In this document: one piece after another, positions 34,638-45,792 of the stretch | Layout of the letters: each line of letters begins with the position of its first letter | Position numbering within the stretch: the first letter of the stretch is position 1 | From: Dichetophora obliterata | Lineage: Eukaryota > Arthropoda > Insecta > Diptera > Sciomyzidae | Reading direction: 5' to 3' | Assembly (NCBI GenBank): GCA_963920525.1 | Contig: OY986439.1 | Coordinates: forward strand, 29,384,319-29,448,318 | Length of the DNA stretch: 64,000 bases | Translations under genes and position numbers: made by a program | The notes under the pieces: generated by a model | The model's input: only the letters and a program-made list of their open reading frames with translations | Database searches by the model: none | What the model was told of the DNA's origin: nothing

Positions 34638-34696
34638 TGTATATAAACTATACACTATAAACTATAAACTATACATTTGCGTGTTGCAGAAACATA

Positions 34697-35529
34697 CCAA
34701 TCAGCCATTTAGAAATAGTGATTGGATTAAGCTTACATACAGTAGGTACACTACATACTTACATGCGTAGGTAATAAATTTCCAAGTTGCTTTGTCGAAT
34801 TATTGCGTAAAAAACAAAAAGTAAGTATTGTACAATAATACTTGCAAAGACTTGCTTTAAGTAAGTGTTTTCCAATCATACTTGCAAAATGTTAGCCAAG
34901 GTAATAATTTTGCAACTGTTCAAAGTTGCGATTGCTATTAGCTGTTGGCCTGTGTAGTCTAGTGGAAAGTGCGCTAGACTATCAACCCAGACGTCCCCGG
35001 TTCGAGTCCAGGTTCGGTCGTGGTTCTTTAAACTTTCTTTGCTCTTTACTACATTTAAGAATTATGGAAACTAAGCATTGAATTTAAAGGACAAAACCAC
35101 AACTGAGGGCTTTAAATGCAACAAGCAAGTTTTCTTGAAGGCAAGTCGAGTTCGAGTTTGATAGTGAGAAATTGAGGATGGTACAGCTTCTCGAACCGGC
35201 TAATTTTCTTTTTTTATTCTTATTAGTCAATTTAAGATGGCTGCGCATTATTTGGTAATTATATTTTAACATAAAAGTTGCGTATTGAAATACTAATTTT
35301 CAATTGTAAAGGTACACTTGGAAAAAGCTTATTCAAATAATAATTTCCAATTGTAAAAAGACACTTGGATTAAGCTTATAGCAAGGAATATTTTTCCAAG
35401 AGATTGTTTTTGTTTCTTCTATAATTACTTGTAAGCATTTTCCAATAATAATCGTAAGCTTTTTCCAAGCTTGATGCTAACAATTTTAAGCTTGTTTAAA
35501 GCTTATTCCAAGCTTGTTTGGCTGATTGG
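34697..35529. mobile_element. probable TIR element with CCAATCAGCC ends
   Basis: CCAATCAGCC begins and its complement ends the segment, and both arms hold TTGGAWTAAGCTT a little further in. Many AAGCTTGG/AAGCTTATT words occur throughout the right half. A tRNA-like box pair lies inside. Borders are tentative. Confidence 0.45.
34947..35021 (+). ncRNA. tRNA-like sequence (SINE head or tRNA relic)
   Basis: TGTAGTCTAGTGGAAAGTGC resembles a pol III A box and GGTTCGAGTCC a B box, about 35 bases apart. The anticodon stem does not form and the acceptor arms do not pair, so it is not a working tRNA gene. Confidence 0.55.
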
Positions 35530-37140
35530 GATATTTCTTACTGATTCAAAATATATTTGCCGTGGATGAATTCAATCACGGTCTTTGAAAGCAAATCAAT
35601 TCTTAATTTGGTTGCAAAAACTTATGTAAAATTTTAAAATAATTTTTTTTATTGCAATGACAGTTCGTCTGACAGATTGCTTTCTTCTATTCCAACACTA
35701 ATACCACAGTATACAGATGCTATGGGCCCCTGAAACTACATTTTTATAATGAATATCAATGCTAACATATTCCAAAAATAACACAAGAATAACCATAAAA
35801 ATTATTGTTGCGAATAAATCGCAGTAGATTTGGAAAAACTGCAGTTACGCAGTAGAACATTAAATTTTGCTAAAAAGCACAGTAGATCTACTGCAATTGC
35901 AGTAAAGTCCGAAAACTGATCGTGATGCAGATATGAACATGTTTAAACGTGCAAAAAATCATTTTGCAGGGAATGCAATAAATGTGCGTATTAGAAATCG
36001 GGCCTTATTAAAGCTTGGGCCTTATTTGCCGAAGAGACCTTAGTTTATTCTTTTTTCAAGGATTAAATCCTGACCTTAAAGGTCAAAAAGGCCACTTTTT
36101 AAATTAAAAAATGGGTCCAAAAATTCTGACAAAAACTTAATATATTCTTTGACTAATTTCAAGCATTTTTTGTTTTATAGATTTTTTCGAGTAAAAACAA
36201 TAACTGTTTTAGCTTAGTCCAAACAAGGGCCGAACAAGGCCTGCCTTTAAAGGTTTTTTCGGCCGAACAAGGGTCGTTTGCTGGACTTTTTTACCAGACA
36301 GCGGCAGTTCAAAGGCTGTTTTGAAATTATCTCCACTGTACAAATGGCGTACAGTGGCCGAATATCGTCCGAACAGTGACTATTTGACAATAAAAATGAG
36401 CAGCTTTTAATGAAAATTGGAATTTCATGCTGAAATAAATTCAATATATCTATGCTTAACCAGGCACAAACCAATAAAAAAAAGATGCGGGGGACCACTG
36501 TCAGGAAAGAAGTTCCTTACGGCTTTTCTTCAACTCCCAATGTAATTCGAAATAAAATCTGTATATTTTCCTGAGGAAAATAAGACTTATTTATTTAAAG
36601 TTATGATGTAAAATTCTTATGTGAGATGAAAATAGACAGTTTCCGATTCCAGCTATGTTTGTTTCATGACACATTGAGTATTAATCATTCATCATGTTCC
36701 TCGTATTTAGCTTAAATTGATTGAAAAGTTGGATTGAAAACTGGACTTACTTTAGAGTATATAAAAAAACACATTTTTAGGGTACACCCTAGTGCCAAAA
36801 AACTTTTTGAAATTTTTGAATCAGCGCATCTACAAATAGTATAAAACAAAGCCACATGTTTAGGGTTCACCCTAGTGTCAAAAAATTTTTTTAAATTATA
36901 ACATAAGATTTTAAATCACCGACCCCTTAAAATACTGCCAGCACACACACAAAGAGTATAAAGCTATTTTTAGTCTAGCAAGTCGGGGCTCAGTAGGGTT
37001 ATTCCAAACTTAGCGCAATAATTAAAATTTGTATCGTTGCCTTTTTTATTATTTTATTGTATTAAAATAATAAAAAAGTGTATTAGAGTGTAGTGTATTA
37101 AAAAAGTGTATTACTTCCAACCAATTTGAAAGTTTTAATA
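35530..37140. other. repeat-rich sequence without gene
   Basis: Holds an inverted relative of the 26.6-kb unit (about 35820-36040). At 36776-36950 it holds two diverged units of the satellite found at 49.6-50.4 kb (AGGGTACACCCTAGTGCCAA, AGGGTTCACCCTAGTGTCAA). No coding sequence seen. Confidence 0.5.
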
Positions 37141-37582
37141 GTATTAACTAGAGATTGGTGCATGCAACATTTTTGAGGCACGGGTAAGCATGGACACGAA
37201 ATTTATTTTTCGCAACACAAAGCACGAGAACGGACGAACATCCCAGATGAAAAACAAAGCAGGCCTGCCAATGGAAGGAATGTGGCAGGTTATAATTTTA
37301 ATGCTAAGTTAAGAAGTCTATTTTTTAAAATTTTAAAAACTTCCTCTTTACTTCTAAGAGAGGTGCATTAGAAAACATATCATATTTGCTAATGCAAAAT
37401 TTCGTTTAATTTTAAGGGACAGCAACTTGAATACTTTCATGATTGTTGCAATTCGCCGACACTTTGTGTTTTCGTCGAAGCACTTTGGAATGGCAACGTT
37501 GTTATGTATATTATTTCAACAAAATCACAACACTGCGAATGGCTCAGTTGGTTAGGGCTTTAATTTTTATTCATGTATCTTA

Positions 37583-38049
37583 GAGCCAATTTTTCAGTGC
37601 GAGCTTAAATCTAGTCAAATTAAACTGAGGTTAATTCACCAAAATTTGACGTTTGAGCTCGGTTTGCTATGATGTCATAAGGTGTGCTATCATGTCATAA
37701 TGTCATATTGTCTTAAGATTTTACACTATTTTAAACATTTTATTGTTGCCTACCATATAAAAAGGTACTAATATATTACAAAGCTGATAGATATGTTTTT
37801 TTAAGTGTCGTGATCAAACAGCTGTTTCTTATTTGCATTTATTTATCTTGTAAATTTTAGTTGTAAAATTTTAAGACAATATGACATGATAGCACCCTTG
37901 TGAATACCCTAATTGTATTAAAATTTAAGTCAATTTAACTTCAACAAATGCTAAAATATCTAGTTAAACCGAGTTGAAACGTCCAATTTTGGTGAGTTAA
38001 CCTCAGTTTAATTTGACTAGAGTTTAAGCTCGCATAGAAAAATTGGCCC
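37583..38049. mobile_element. Harbinger-type MITE, second copy, itself interrupted
   Basis: Flanked by TTA (37580-37582, 38050-38052) with ends GAGCCAATTTTTCAGTGCGA and, inverted, GGGCCAATTTTTCTATGCGA. Arms match the copy at 29863-30105. Its centre holds an unrelated insertion (about 37665-37912). Confidence 0.85.
37665..37912. mobile_element. nested MITE with GTGCTATCATGTCATA arms
   Basis: GTGCTATCATGTCATA...ATTGTCTTAA and its complement TTAAGACAATATGACATGAT...AGCAC form the arms. The right end, inverted, is TAGGGTATTCACAAGGGTGC, another GTATTCAC terminus with TA. The left end is altered or truncated. Confidence 0.6.
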
Positions 38050-38215
38050 TTAGAATCTTGAACAGTGAGTTCAAATCAGATCAAAGACATACATTTTTTT
38101 TTCTTAATGGCTTTTAGTTTTGTTGTAGTTTTTTTTTTTCTTTACTCTTAATTTTCTTACTCTTTGCTCGTACGTTTATTCTTAATGAAGCAAATTAAAC
38201 GACTATTAGTTAACA

Positions 38216-38290
38216 GCTGCGATGGTCGAATGGATAAGCACATGCACTTACATTCAAGCGGCCGAGGTTCAAGTCTCCGGACAATTGTAA
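38216..38290 (+). ncRNA. tRNA-like (Arg-like) SINE head
   Basis: GATGGTCGAATGGATAAGCAC (A box) and GGTTCAAGTCTCC (B box) in tRNA-like spacing. The anticodon arm is not convincing. Downstream sequence runs into the fold-back at 38337. Confidence 0.5.
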
Positions 38291-38336
38291 TTTTTCAATT
38301 GCCGGCAACGTGAAATGGAAATTCAGCAGACATGCT

Positions 38337-38611
38337 CGCCTCCATACCCGTTTATGTCTTTTTTCTATAGGCATGTCCTAGGATGGCATGTCTGCCAAAA
38401 AAACTGCCGTAGCAGCAATGCAGCATGCATCTCGTGGTATGAATGCAGCATTAATGACAAGAGATGCATGCAGCATTGCTGCTAGGGCAGTTCATTTGGC
38501 AGACATGTATATCTTCTGCATTCATACCATGAGATTCATGCTGCATTGCCGCTATGGCAGTTCATTTGGCAGACATGCCTATACAAAAAAGATATAAGCG
38601 GGTATGGAGGC
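38337..38611. repeat. fold-back with repeated CATGTCTGCCAAA units
   Basis: GCCTCCATACCCG...TATAGGCATGTC at the left pairs with its complement at the right (GACATGCCTATA...CGGGTATGGAGGC). Between them GGCATGTCTGCCAAA, GCAGCAATGCAGCATG and ATGCATCTC words occur in both orientations. The short open frame inside is a by-product. Confidence 0.8.
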
Positions 38612-38722
38612 AAGGATACTTTTTAAATTCAAATAACTTAGTTTTTATATTTTTTAATTTCTTACAAAAAATTTTAAGAAGGTGTTAATTTTATAATTAA
38701 AATTTTAACTTTAATATGTATA

Positions 38723-38946
38723 AAAAATAAAAATAATAGACTGGCCATTTCAGCCCTTGGAAGGACTTTGACCTAGCTTCTATTGATCCATTGTCTTGTC
38801 TTGCCATTGCCTGCATAGAGGTGACGACCGAACAGAAAAATTATTTCAATTGAAAAAACTTTCTGTCTGAGCTGGAATTGAACCCGGGCTACCTGGGTTC
38901 TTTAGCTTAGGGGCCACGCACTCTACCCACTAGGCTACCCAATAGG
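38723..38946 (-). mobile_element. tRNA-derived SINE, copy 1 (internally deleted)
   Basis: The minus strand opens with GGGTAGCCTAGTGGGTAGAG (A box) and GGGTTCAATTCCAGCTC (B box), then TCAGACAGAAAGTTTTTTCA. It ends with CAAAGTCCTTCCAAGGGCTG and an A/T-rich tail. It is flanked by 14-bp duplications CTTTAATATGTATA (38709-38722, 38947-38960). Compared with the copy at 42826 it lacks about 120 bp of the body. Confidence 0.85.
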
Positions 38947-40072
38947 CTTTAATATGTATACATTTTAGAAATTCTGGCCATAAAATCAAACACTCAAAAC
39001 CTTTCTAACTATATCTTGAAAGTGTAAATTGTATTGGAAATAATGAAGTTATTTAAGTTTTTGTGAAAAACAGTATTATTTTTAATGCTATTAATTGCAA
39101 AATTTTAAAATTTTTTGATGCAGATTTGAAGAGCCTTTTCCGGCCTTTAATATCTGACAGCTTATGTTTCTTACAACTATTCTATCAACCAAAATATTTA
39201 CGAAAAACATGATTTTTTGAGGTTTTTGCAAAATGTTTTAGCTCACTGACGGCTATCGTTATATCCAAAATATTTTGGGAATCGTTATTAAAATAGGACC
39301 AAGGTTAATTTTAAGAGAAGTACAAATGGATATTATTCATATTCAATTTATATTCCATTTGAATAAAAAAATTTCAAGAAAACACCCCCCCATGGGTATA
39401 TCCTGGATACTGCCCTGGTCTAAAGGAACAAAAAATTGCAAATTAAATAAGTTTAAAAAAATGCCAACATTATCTCAAATATCGCATTTTTAAAGTCACA
39501 GTTAAAAATTTTATTTGTTCGTAAGTTACTTGTCGGACGTCACACATTTTTCCATTGTAGTTTAACTGGGTAATTAAGTAATTTGGTTGTTAAGTAATTA
39601 TGAAAATTAGTAGTTAAAAAACAAATTTAATTTATTGTCCTTTCCTTGCCTTAACCATTTTTTCATTATCTTTAGCCAATGTCTTCCATTTTTACTAAAA
39701 CAAAAAATTTGCGAAACATTTACTAAACATTTACAAAAAAAAACTACATTTGTGAAACAGTGGAGGCGATTTGATCATCACTGTAAATGAATTTATGTAT
39801 AAAATGCCTGAATTAATAAAATTAAAATATTTCTCTTACATAATATCATAAAATAATACGTTTTTAATAAGTTTTAATATTTTGGTAACGGTTGACTTTT
39901 CTGTGGATTTGCCCATATGAATTTTTATGAAATAAAAACATAGTTGCTAAGCAGTAAAATTTTACTGCACGAACACGAAAAAGCACGTGCACGCACGAAG
40001 TTATTTTTTAAGGCACGTGCACGGTGGGACGTTATGGTACGGAAAAAGCACACGACCATCTCTAGTATTAAC

Positions 40073-41012
40073 TTTGATTTTATAAGTTCTCTTAACCCTT
40101 TGTTACTCAATGTATCTTAAAAGGTACAACTACCAAAATATTTGTAAAACTTGTGCACACGACGAGTCATTGGATAGTGCAACAAAAGTTTGTAAAACTC
40201 TTTAGACTCACGAATTATCATAATAGAAATATAAAATTTAAGTTCCTGTAACATTCCATTTTATCACTAATAGCTTTAGTGAGCCTAAGAAACCATCGAA
40301 AGAAATTTTTTTTTATTTTGCAGCTTAATCATTGATATGTTTGAATATGTAGCTATACATTAATCTTTTTCCAACCTTTCTAGGCTTTGTCCATTTCATT
40401 ATAGAATATCATAAAGAAAACACAGAATAGTCTTTAAAAAAGCTCAGAGGTTTTGTTTTACATCCGATTTTCTTTTGTAATCAAGCCCGAATGGACTGCG
40501 TCACACTCTGTCGTCCCGCTTGACACACACACACACACTCAAATAAATCGTATTTTATTTATTATAAATCAGATTAAATTACAACGCGCTGTTCGTCCCG
40601 TAACGTGTGTCTTAAAAATAAAAGCGTCCAAACGATATGGTGGTCAAAGTAAAACGTCAGTTTTTGTTTTTAAGTTCTTTTTTTTTGTGACTGGTGGTAT
40701 TGTCTTGATTTCACACACACACATCCGACGTCATTACAGGACCATGCATGGTCTGCTGTAAGTCACAGCTTCAAAAAATATCTTTATTTTTCTTTTCAGC
40801 TTTTATTATTTTTTTAATTCTTGTTAAGCTGTAACTGAAGATATAGTCTTTTAAGAGTCAGTGATACGCTGGTGATGGCGCTATTGGTGATGATAGTGAT
40901 GGTGATGGCAACGGTGATGGTAATGGTGATGATGATGCTGACACGTATTCTGACAATGTTCATTTTGTACAAGAAATCTTTTGTTTCCTGCTCTTAATAG
41001 AGTACAAACAGA
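40073..41012. other. intron-like sequence with simple repeats
   Basis: No gene. Contains (CA)n at about 40522-40539 and a (GATGGT)n-like run at about 40871-40940. Confidence 0.45.
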
Positions 41013-41381
41013 CTTACATGCAGGGCCGCCTTAAGACCACATGTAGGGCCGCCCCGGGGCAGACTTAAATTTGCCTACCCTCCCTAAATTTTTTTTTCTC
41101 TAAAAAACTACCGGACCATTAAATAAATATTTTTTTTATTTGCACAAATAATATCTCAGTCTCTTGTAACACAAAATTTATATCAATTTTTTTCTGGATT
41201 TTAAAGATGCAAATTTATCAATAATTTCTGACTTATTCATATTTTTTTAAAAGTTCGGCTTCAATATTTAAAATCTAAAGCGCGAGCAATTTTTCGTTAT
41301 TCAGTGAAGATCTTAAATAATTTTTAACCCTCTTTAGAATGGAGAAACATCATCAGTATAGGTTATTTTTCTCTGTCTTAA

Positions 41382-41960
41382 CCCTTTGGGGACTACTGGG
41401 ACAATACGTCCCACCAAATTACAAACTTTAGCATTGTCTTTATTTTCAAGGCCTATGCCTAGTCCCAAAAACAAGAGTCGGAGTCCCAAAAACAGATTGA
41501 AATGTCTTCTTTGAAATGTAAACAAAAACATAACGGTTAATCTCAGCGATTGCAAACCAGCTGTCGATAAATTTCACAACTATTGTGGAATTGCATGTAT
41601 TTGATTTGGTAAATAAAATTGTTTGGTGCTATTATGTGCTAATAAAAGGTGCTAATAAGCGAAAAGCTCACGATTGGGACATATAAACCCAATAAATTTC
41701 TTACGTGGAATTAATTTGAACAATCTATATTGAAGGATATTGAGAGTGTAGTGTGCGAAGAGTCAGACTCAGATGTTGATTTTGAGGGTTCTGAAAGCGA
41801 ATATTTGGGTCAGAGTTCCGATGAAACTGAATCTGCTTCAGAGGCTTATAATATTGTTAATAATAATATAATATTGTTAATGCGCTATTGAAAAGAGTAT
41901 TTTCCTTAAGTAATAATATTTGGACATCGAAGAAGTCGCAGTAAAAAGTAACTACTTTAG
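41382..41960 (+). mobile_element. piggyBac-like transposon, 5' end only
   Basis: TTAA (41378-41381) then CCCTTTGGGGACTACTGGGA, a piggyBac-type terminus. From about 41728 the plus strand reads VVCEESDSDVDFEGSESEYL then GQSSDETESASEAYN, the acidic N-terminus typical of piggyBac transposases. The catalytic part and right end are missing. It is a different family from the one at 6600-9044. Confidence 0.7.
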
Positions 41961-42069
41961 AATTTATATTAATTACTCAGTGTAACTTCAAATTGGACTG
42001 CACAAAGTGCTGAACCAAAAATAAAAAAGTTTTCCTTAAATTACGACCACGTTTTGTTAGAATGTTTTT

Positions 42070-42799
42070 ATACCCCCACGTTAAAAAAACGTAATGGGGG
42101 TATATTAATTTTGTCACTCCGTTTGTAACGCCGATAAGGAGGCGTGGCCGGTATAGAAAAGTATATATATTCCTGATCAGCATCACCTCCTGAGTCGATT
42201 TAGCCATGTCCGTCTGTCCGTCTGTGTCCACGATAGCAGCCGTAATTTTTGAGCTATCATAACAAAATTCAAAATATAAGCTTTTTATACAAAAATGGAG
42301 GTCAAGTTCGAATCTGATGAAAAACCAAGCAAAATCGGATGAAAACCACACCTACCTCCCATACAAAGTGACTTAACCAAAACGGTAAGATCTCTTTAAA
42401 TTCCACAAAAATCAATTAAATGACTTCAAATTTTGCACAGTGTCTTAAATATTTAATATTTATTTTGAGTATTAAATTTGTAAAAATCAGATGAAAACCA
42501 CACCTACCTCCGATGCACAGTGACTTAACCAAAACGGGAAAATCTCTTCAAATTCCACAAAAATCAATTTAATGACTTCAAATTTCGCACAGTGTCTTAA
42601 ATATTGAATATTTATTTTGAGTATTAAATTTGTAAAAATCGGATAAAAACCACGCCTACCTCCCATACAAAGTGACTTAACCAAAACGGGAAAATCTCTT
42701 TAAATATATTTAAAAGTTTGCTTAAGACTTTATATATGCTCTTATTCAGCCGTGGGGGTATTTTAACTTCGGCCCAGTCGAAGGTAATTCCTTACTAGT
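42070..42799. mobile_element. DINE-1/INE-1-like Helentron
   Basis: Starts TATACCCCCACGTTAAAAAA with GGGGGTATATTAATTTTGTC, contains TGTCCGTCTGTCCGTCTGTG, and has three internal units of about 150 bp (AAAACCACACCTACCTCC...TGACTTAACCAAAACGG). It closes with GGGGGTATTTTAACTTCGGC...CTTACTAGT. This is the order seen in Drosophila DINE-1 elements. Non-autonomous, no coding sequence. Confidence 0.85.
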
Positions 42800-42825
42800 T
42801 TTAAAAAATCTTTTTAATATTTTTA

Positions 42826-43167
42826 AAAAAAAAAATAGACTGTCCATTTCAGCCCTTGGAAGGACTTTGACCTAGCTTCTAATGATCAATTGTATTGTAA
42901 GTGTTATGAAATGTTTGATCAGAAATGACCGAGAACTGGACCTACGTGTTTTATGCCGACTCCGAACGGCCTATGTTCTCAGGAAGCTTTACATTGCAAT
43001 TTTTACTCTCTCAGGTTTGCCATTGTCTGCAGAGAGGTGACGAACGAACAGAAAAATTTACTTTTAATTGAAAAAACTTTCTGTCTGAGCTGGAATTGAA
43101 CCCGGGCTACCGCGGTTCTTTTGCTTAGGGGCCACGCACTCTACCCACTAGGCTACGGCCGCCACCC
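42826..43167 (-). mobile_element. tRNA-derived SINE, copy 2 (fuller)
   Basis: The minus strand has GTAGCCTAGTGGGTAGAGTG (A box), GGGTTCAATTCCAGCTC (B box), a body containing GTCGGCATAAAACACGTAGG and TCCTTCCAAGGGCTGAAATG, and an A/T-rich end. It is about 340 bp, with about 120 bp of body missing from copy 1. No clean target duplication seen. Confidence 0.8.
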
Positions 43168-44018
43168 ATTTTTTATAAACATACTTTAAATTCTGTCAAT
43201 CCATTTGGAAATTACACTTAGAAATTAAAGTAGATTATAAAGCTAATTCTCCGGTATCGAAATATTATTCTTTAAAGAAATTACTCTTTCTGTTGGCGCA
43301 AAATTTTTCCCATAATTAGTTTTAAAAAATAATTAAAATATTAGCATAAAAAACACTGTATTATTAACTATAGTCATTTTTGATTTTTTTTATCAGAAAA
43401 ACGCTTAAGACATTGTTTGCTCAAATGATCTCATTAAATTTCTATATAATTAATGATTTTAATAAAAATATCTAAGATAATTTTCTCTAATATTTATTGA
43501 ATGAAAGATTTTAATATTTTTAAATAAATAAATAATTTTTTTGATCTTATGTGTTTTGCTACTATGTTTTTCATATTGTTGCTTTTCTGTGGCCTTTTTT
43601 TTTTGGTAAATTCATGATTTTAATAAAAATATCTAAGATAATTTTCTCTTATATTTATTGAATGAAAGATTTAAATATTTTTAAAGAAATAAATAATTTT
43701 TTTTGATCTTATGTGTTTTGCTACTATGTTTTTCATGTTGTTGTTTTTGTGTGTATATTTTTTTTGTTTTAAAATAATGGTCAGCATATAATATAATTTC
43801 ATTATGTAGTTATAAAAAGCTATGTATAACTGAGTAAGCTTTATCCGCCCCTAAATTTTTGCCGCACGAGGGCAGCTGCCCACCTGTTCCCCCTGCTTAA
43901 CGCGGCCCTGCTCACATGATATGCAACTAAATTTAATGAACAGCTTATCTGATGTCAAAAATTGGAAAGATTCGATAATGATAAATTGTGGCTACTAAGG
44001 AGTCTTCTTATCTATATA

Positions 44019-44881
44019 CAGTGATGTGCAAAAAAAAGGGACACCTGTATTTTTATATTCAAAGCTGCATGAATTATATACAAGGTGCCCCAGATATAGC
44101 ATTAATTCCCTCGGGTAGTGATTTTCCTTAATAAGGCGAGTAAGAAAATGCAAGGATGATGGTGACCCCTCCCCCTTTAGGAGCTAGAGAAGAAAAACTT
44201 AAATATAGGTGTCATTACATTTTACTCCATATTTAATGTAATTCTTAACCGATCTCCAAAGTCAATAGCATCTTGAAAAAGAGACTACATGACCTTCAAA
44301 CCAATGATATAAAAGCCGTTTTCTATTCGTACCACACTAAAAGTTAACTGTTTTACGTGTGGCAATTTAAAATGAAAAAGTAGTTATGTTTGCATTGAGT
44401 TCTCAAGTATTATGGCAAGATCAAAAACCAAGTCAGTAGAAAATTTTATCATAAAAAGATATTACATCACAAAAATTATCAACAAATTTATTTAAAATTC
44501 GAGATATTTATTTTCAAAGTTTAATTCAAAAATTTTTTAGAATTAAGATGCTCATAACTTTCTTAATTGTGACTTTATGCGAAATGTTTTATAAAAATCT
44601 TAATGTCAATTTGATTTTCTTCTCAACAAGTTGTAAACTTTGGAAACTGACTAAGAGATACATTAAAAATGGAGTAAAATGTAATGACACCTATTTTTAA
44701 GTTTTTCTTTTCTAGCTCCTAAAGGTGGAGGGGTCACCTTCATCCTTGCATTTTCTGACTCGCCCAATTAAGAAGAATCACCACCCGAGTAAATTAATGC
44801 TCTATCTGGGGCGCCTTGTATATAATTCATGTAGCTTTAAATATAAAAATACAGGTGTCCCCATTACTTTGCACATCACTG
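44019..44881. mobile_element. Tc1-like MITE with about 230-bp TIRs
   Basis: TA on both sides (44017-44018, 44882-44883); ends CAGTGATGTGCAAA. Arms pair over about 200 bp with few mismatches (GTATTTTTATATTCAAAGCT, CCTTTAGGAGCTAGAGAAGA and their complements). The terminus and TA duplication fit Tc1/mariner. It lies in the head of the next Helentron-like repeat. Confidence 0.9.
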
Positions 44882-45719
44882 TATACAAAAATGAATGTAC
44901 GTTTGTTGGTTTGTTCGTTTGTTTGTGTGTCCTGAATACATTTCTACACCTTTCGTCCGATCGCGATGAAACTTTCCAAATTGGTTGTTCGCATTCATGC
45001 GGAGTTATATTTTGAGTTTGTATTGTATTGTATAGTATTTTGAGTTATAGTTCGCACAGCCATGGAATTTGGTATTCCACCACAATTAACACGTGCAGTT
45101 TTTCTGATGACATTTTGTGGGCGTTGGTAAAGGGGGCGTGGCACCTCCCATACAACCCAATTTTGAATAGCTTTTGCGTTATAATTCACACAGTCTCGGA
45201 ACTCAGTATTCGAACTCAATTTACACATAAAGTTTAACTGATAACATTGTATGGTTTTCAACAAGGGGGCGTGGCACCTCCCATACAACTCAAATTTGAG
45301 ATATCGAATAGCTTTGGAGTTATAGACCGCACAGCTTAGGAATTCGGTATTCGAGCACAATTTACACATGTCGTTTTACTGATAACATTTTATGGGTGTT
45401 GTACAAGGGGGCGTGGCTCCTCCCATACACCCCAAATTTGCGATATCGAATAGCTTTTGAGTTATAGGTCGCACAGCCTCGGAATTCGGTATTCGAGCAC
45501 AATTTACACATGTAGTTTTACTGATAAAATTTTATAGGCGTATTACAAGGGGGCGTGGCAACCTCCCATTATTTGCGATATCAAAAAGCTTTTAAGTTAT
45601 AGGAATTCAGCCCAGGAATTCAGTATTCGAACTCAATTTACACATGCAAGTTCACTGATAGCATTATATGAAAGTTTGGCAACGGGGGCGTGGCAGCAAC
45701 GCGCCGGGTTTCAGCTAGT
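44882..45719. repeat. Helentron-like element with five or six ~115-bp internal units
   Basis: The head TATACAAAAATGAATGTACG and TCGTCCGATCGCGATGAAAC is followed by units of GGGGGCGTGGCACCTCCCAT, GCGATATCGAATAGCTTT and CGGAATTCGGTATTCGAGCA. It ends GCGCCGGGTTTCAGCTAGT. Related to 18776-19231. Confidence 0.75.
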
Positions 45720-45792
45720 ATGTAATAAGTGGCGTAATGAGATTTTTGTTTTCATCTTCCTTTTACATAAAACTATCTCTTGTATTGATATA

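Larger units (their letters stand above)
37531..38075 (+). ncRNA. tRNA-like head split by a Harbinger MITE
   Basis: TGGCTCAGTTGGTTAGGGC (about 37540, A-box-like) and GAGTTCAAATC (about 38068, B-box-like) are separated by the MITE at 37583-38049. Removing the MITE with one TTA brings them to tRNA-like spacing. It is a SINE head or tRNA relic, not a working gene. Confidence 0.5.
37149..40064. mobile_element. hAT-type element, 2.9 kb, with perfect 8-bp duplication
   Basis: GTATTAAC flanks both sides (37141-37148 and 40065-40072). Ends are TAGAGATTGGTGCATGC and, inverted, TAGAGATGGTCGTGTGC; subterminal GCACG words are repeated on both sides. No transposase found; the interior is filled with other insertions (a tRNA-like head, a Harbinger MITE, a fold-back and a SINE). 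Confidence 0.85.
41021..43910. mobile_element. hAT-type element, 2.9 kb, CAGGGCCGC ends
   Basis: Ends CAGGGCCGCCTTAAG and, inverted, CAGGGCCGCGTTAAGCAGG, flanked by CTTACATG (41013-41020) and CTCACATG (43911-43918), an 8-bp duplication with one change. No hAT transposase seen. The interior contains a piggyBac 5' end, a DINE-1-like Helentron, a SINE and a tandem duplication of about 160 bp (about 43453-43770). Confidence 0.8.

Noticed and set aside
34947..35021. Functional tRNA gene
   Set aside because: A and B boxes look right but acceptor and anticodon stems do not form.
38388..38597. 69-codon Ala/Met-rich frame
   Set aside because: By-product of the repeated CATGTCTGCCAAA fold-back units.
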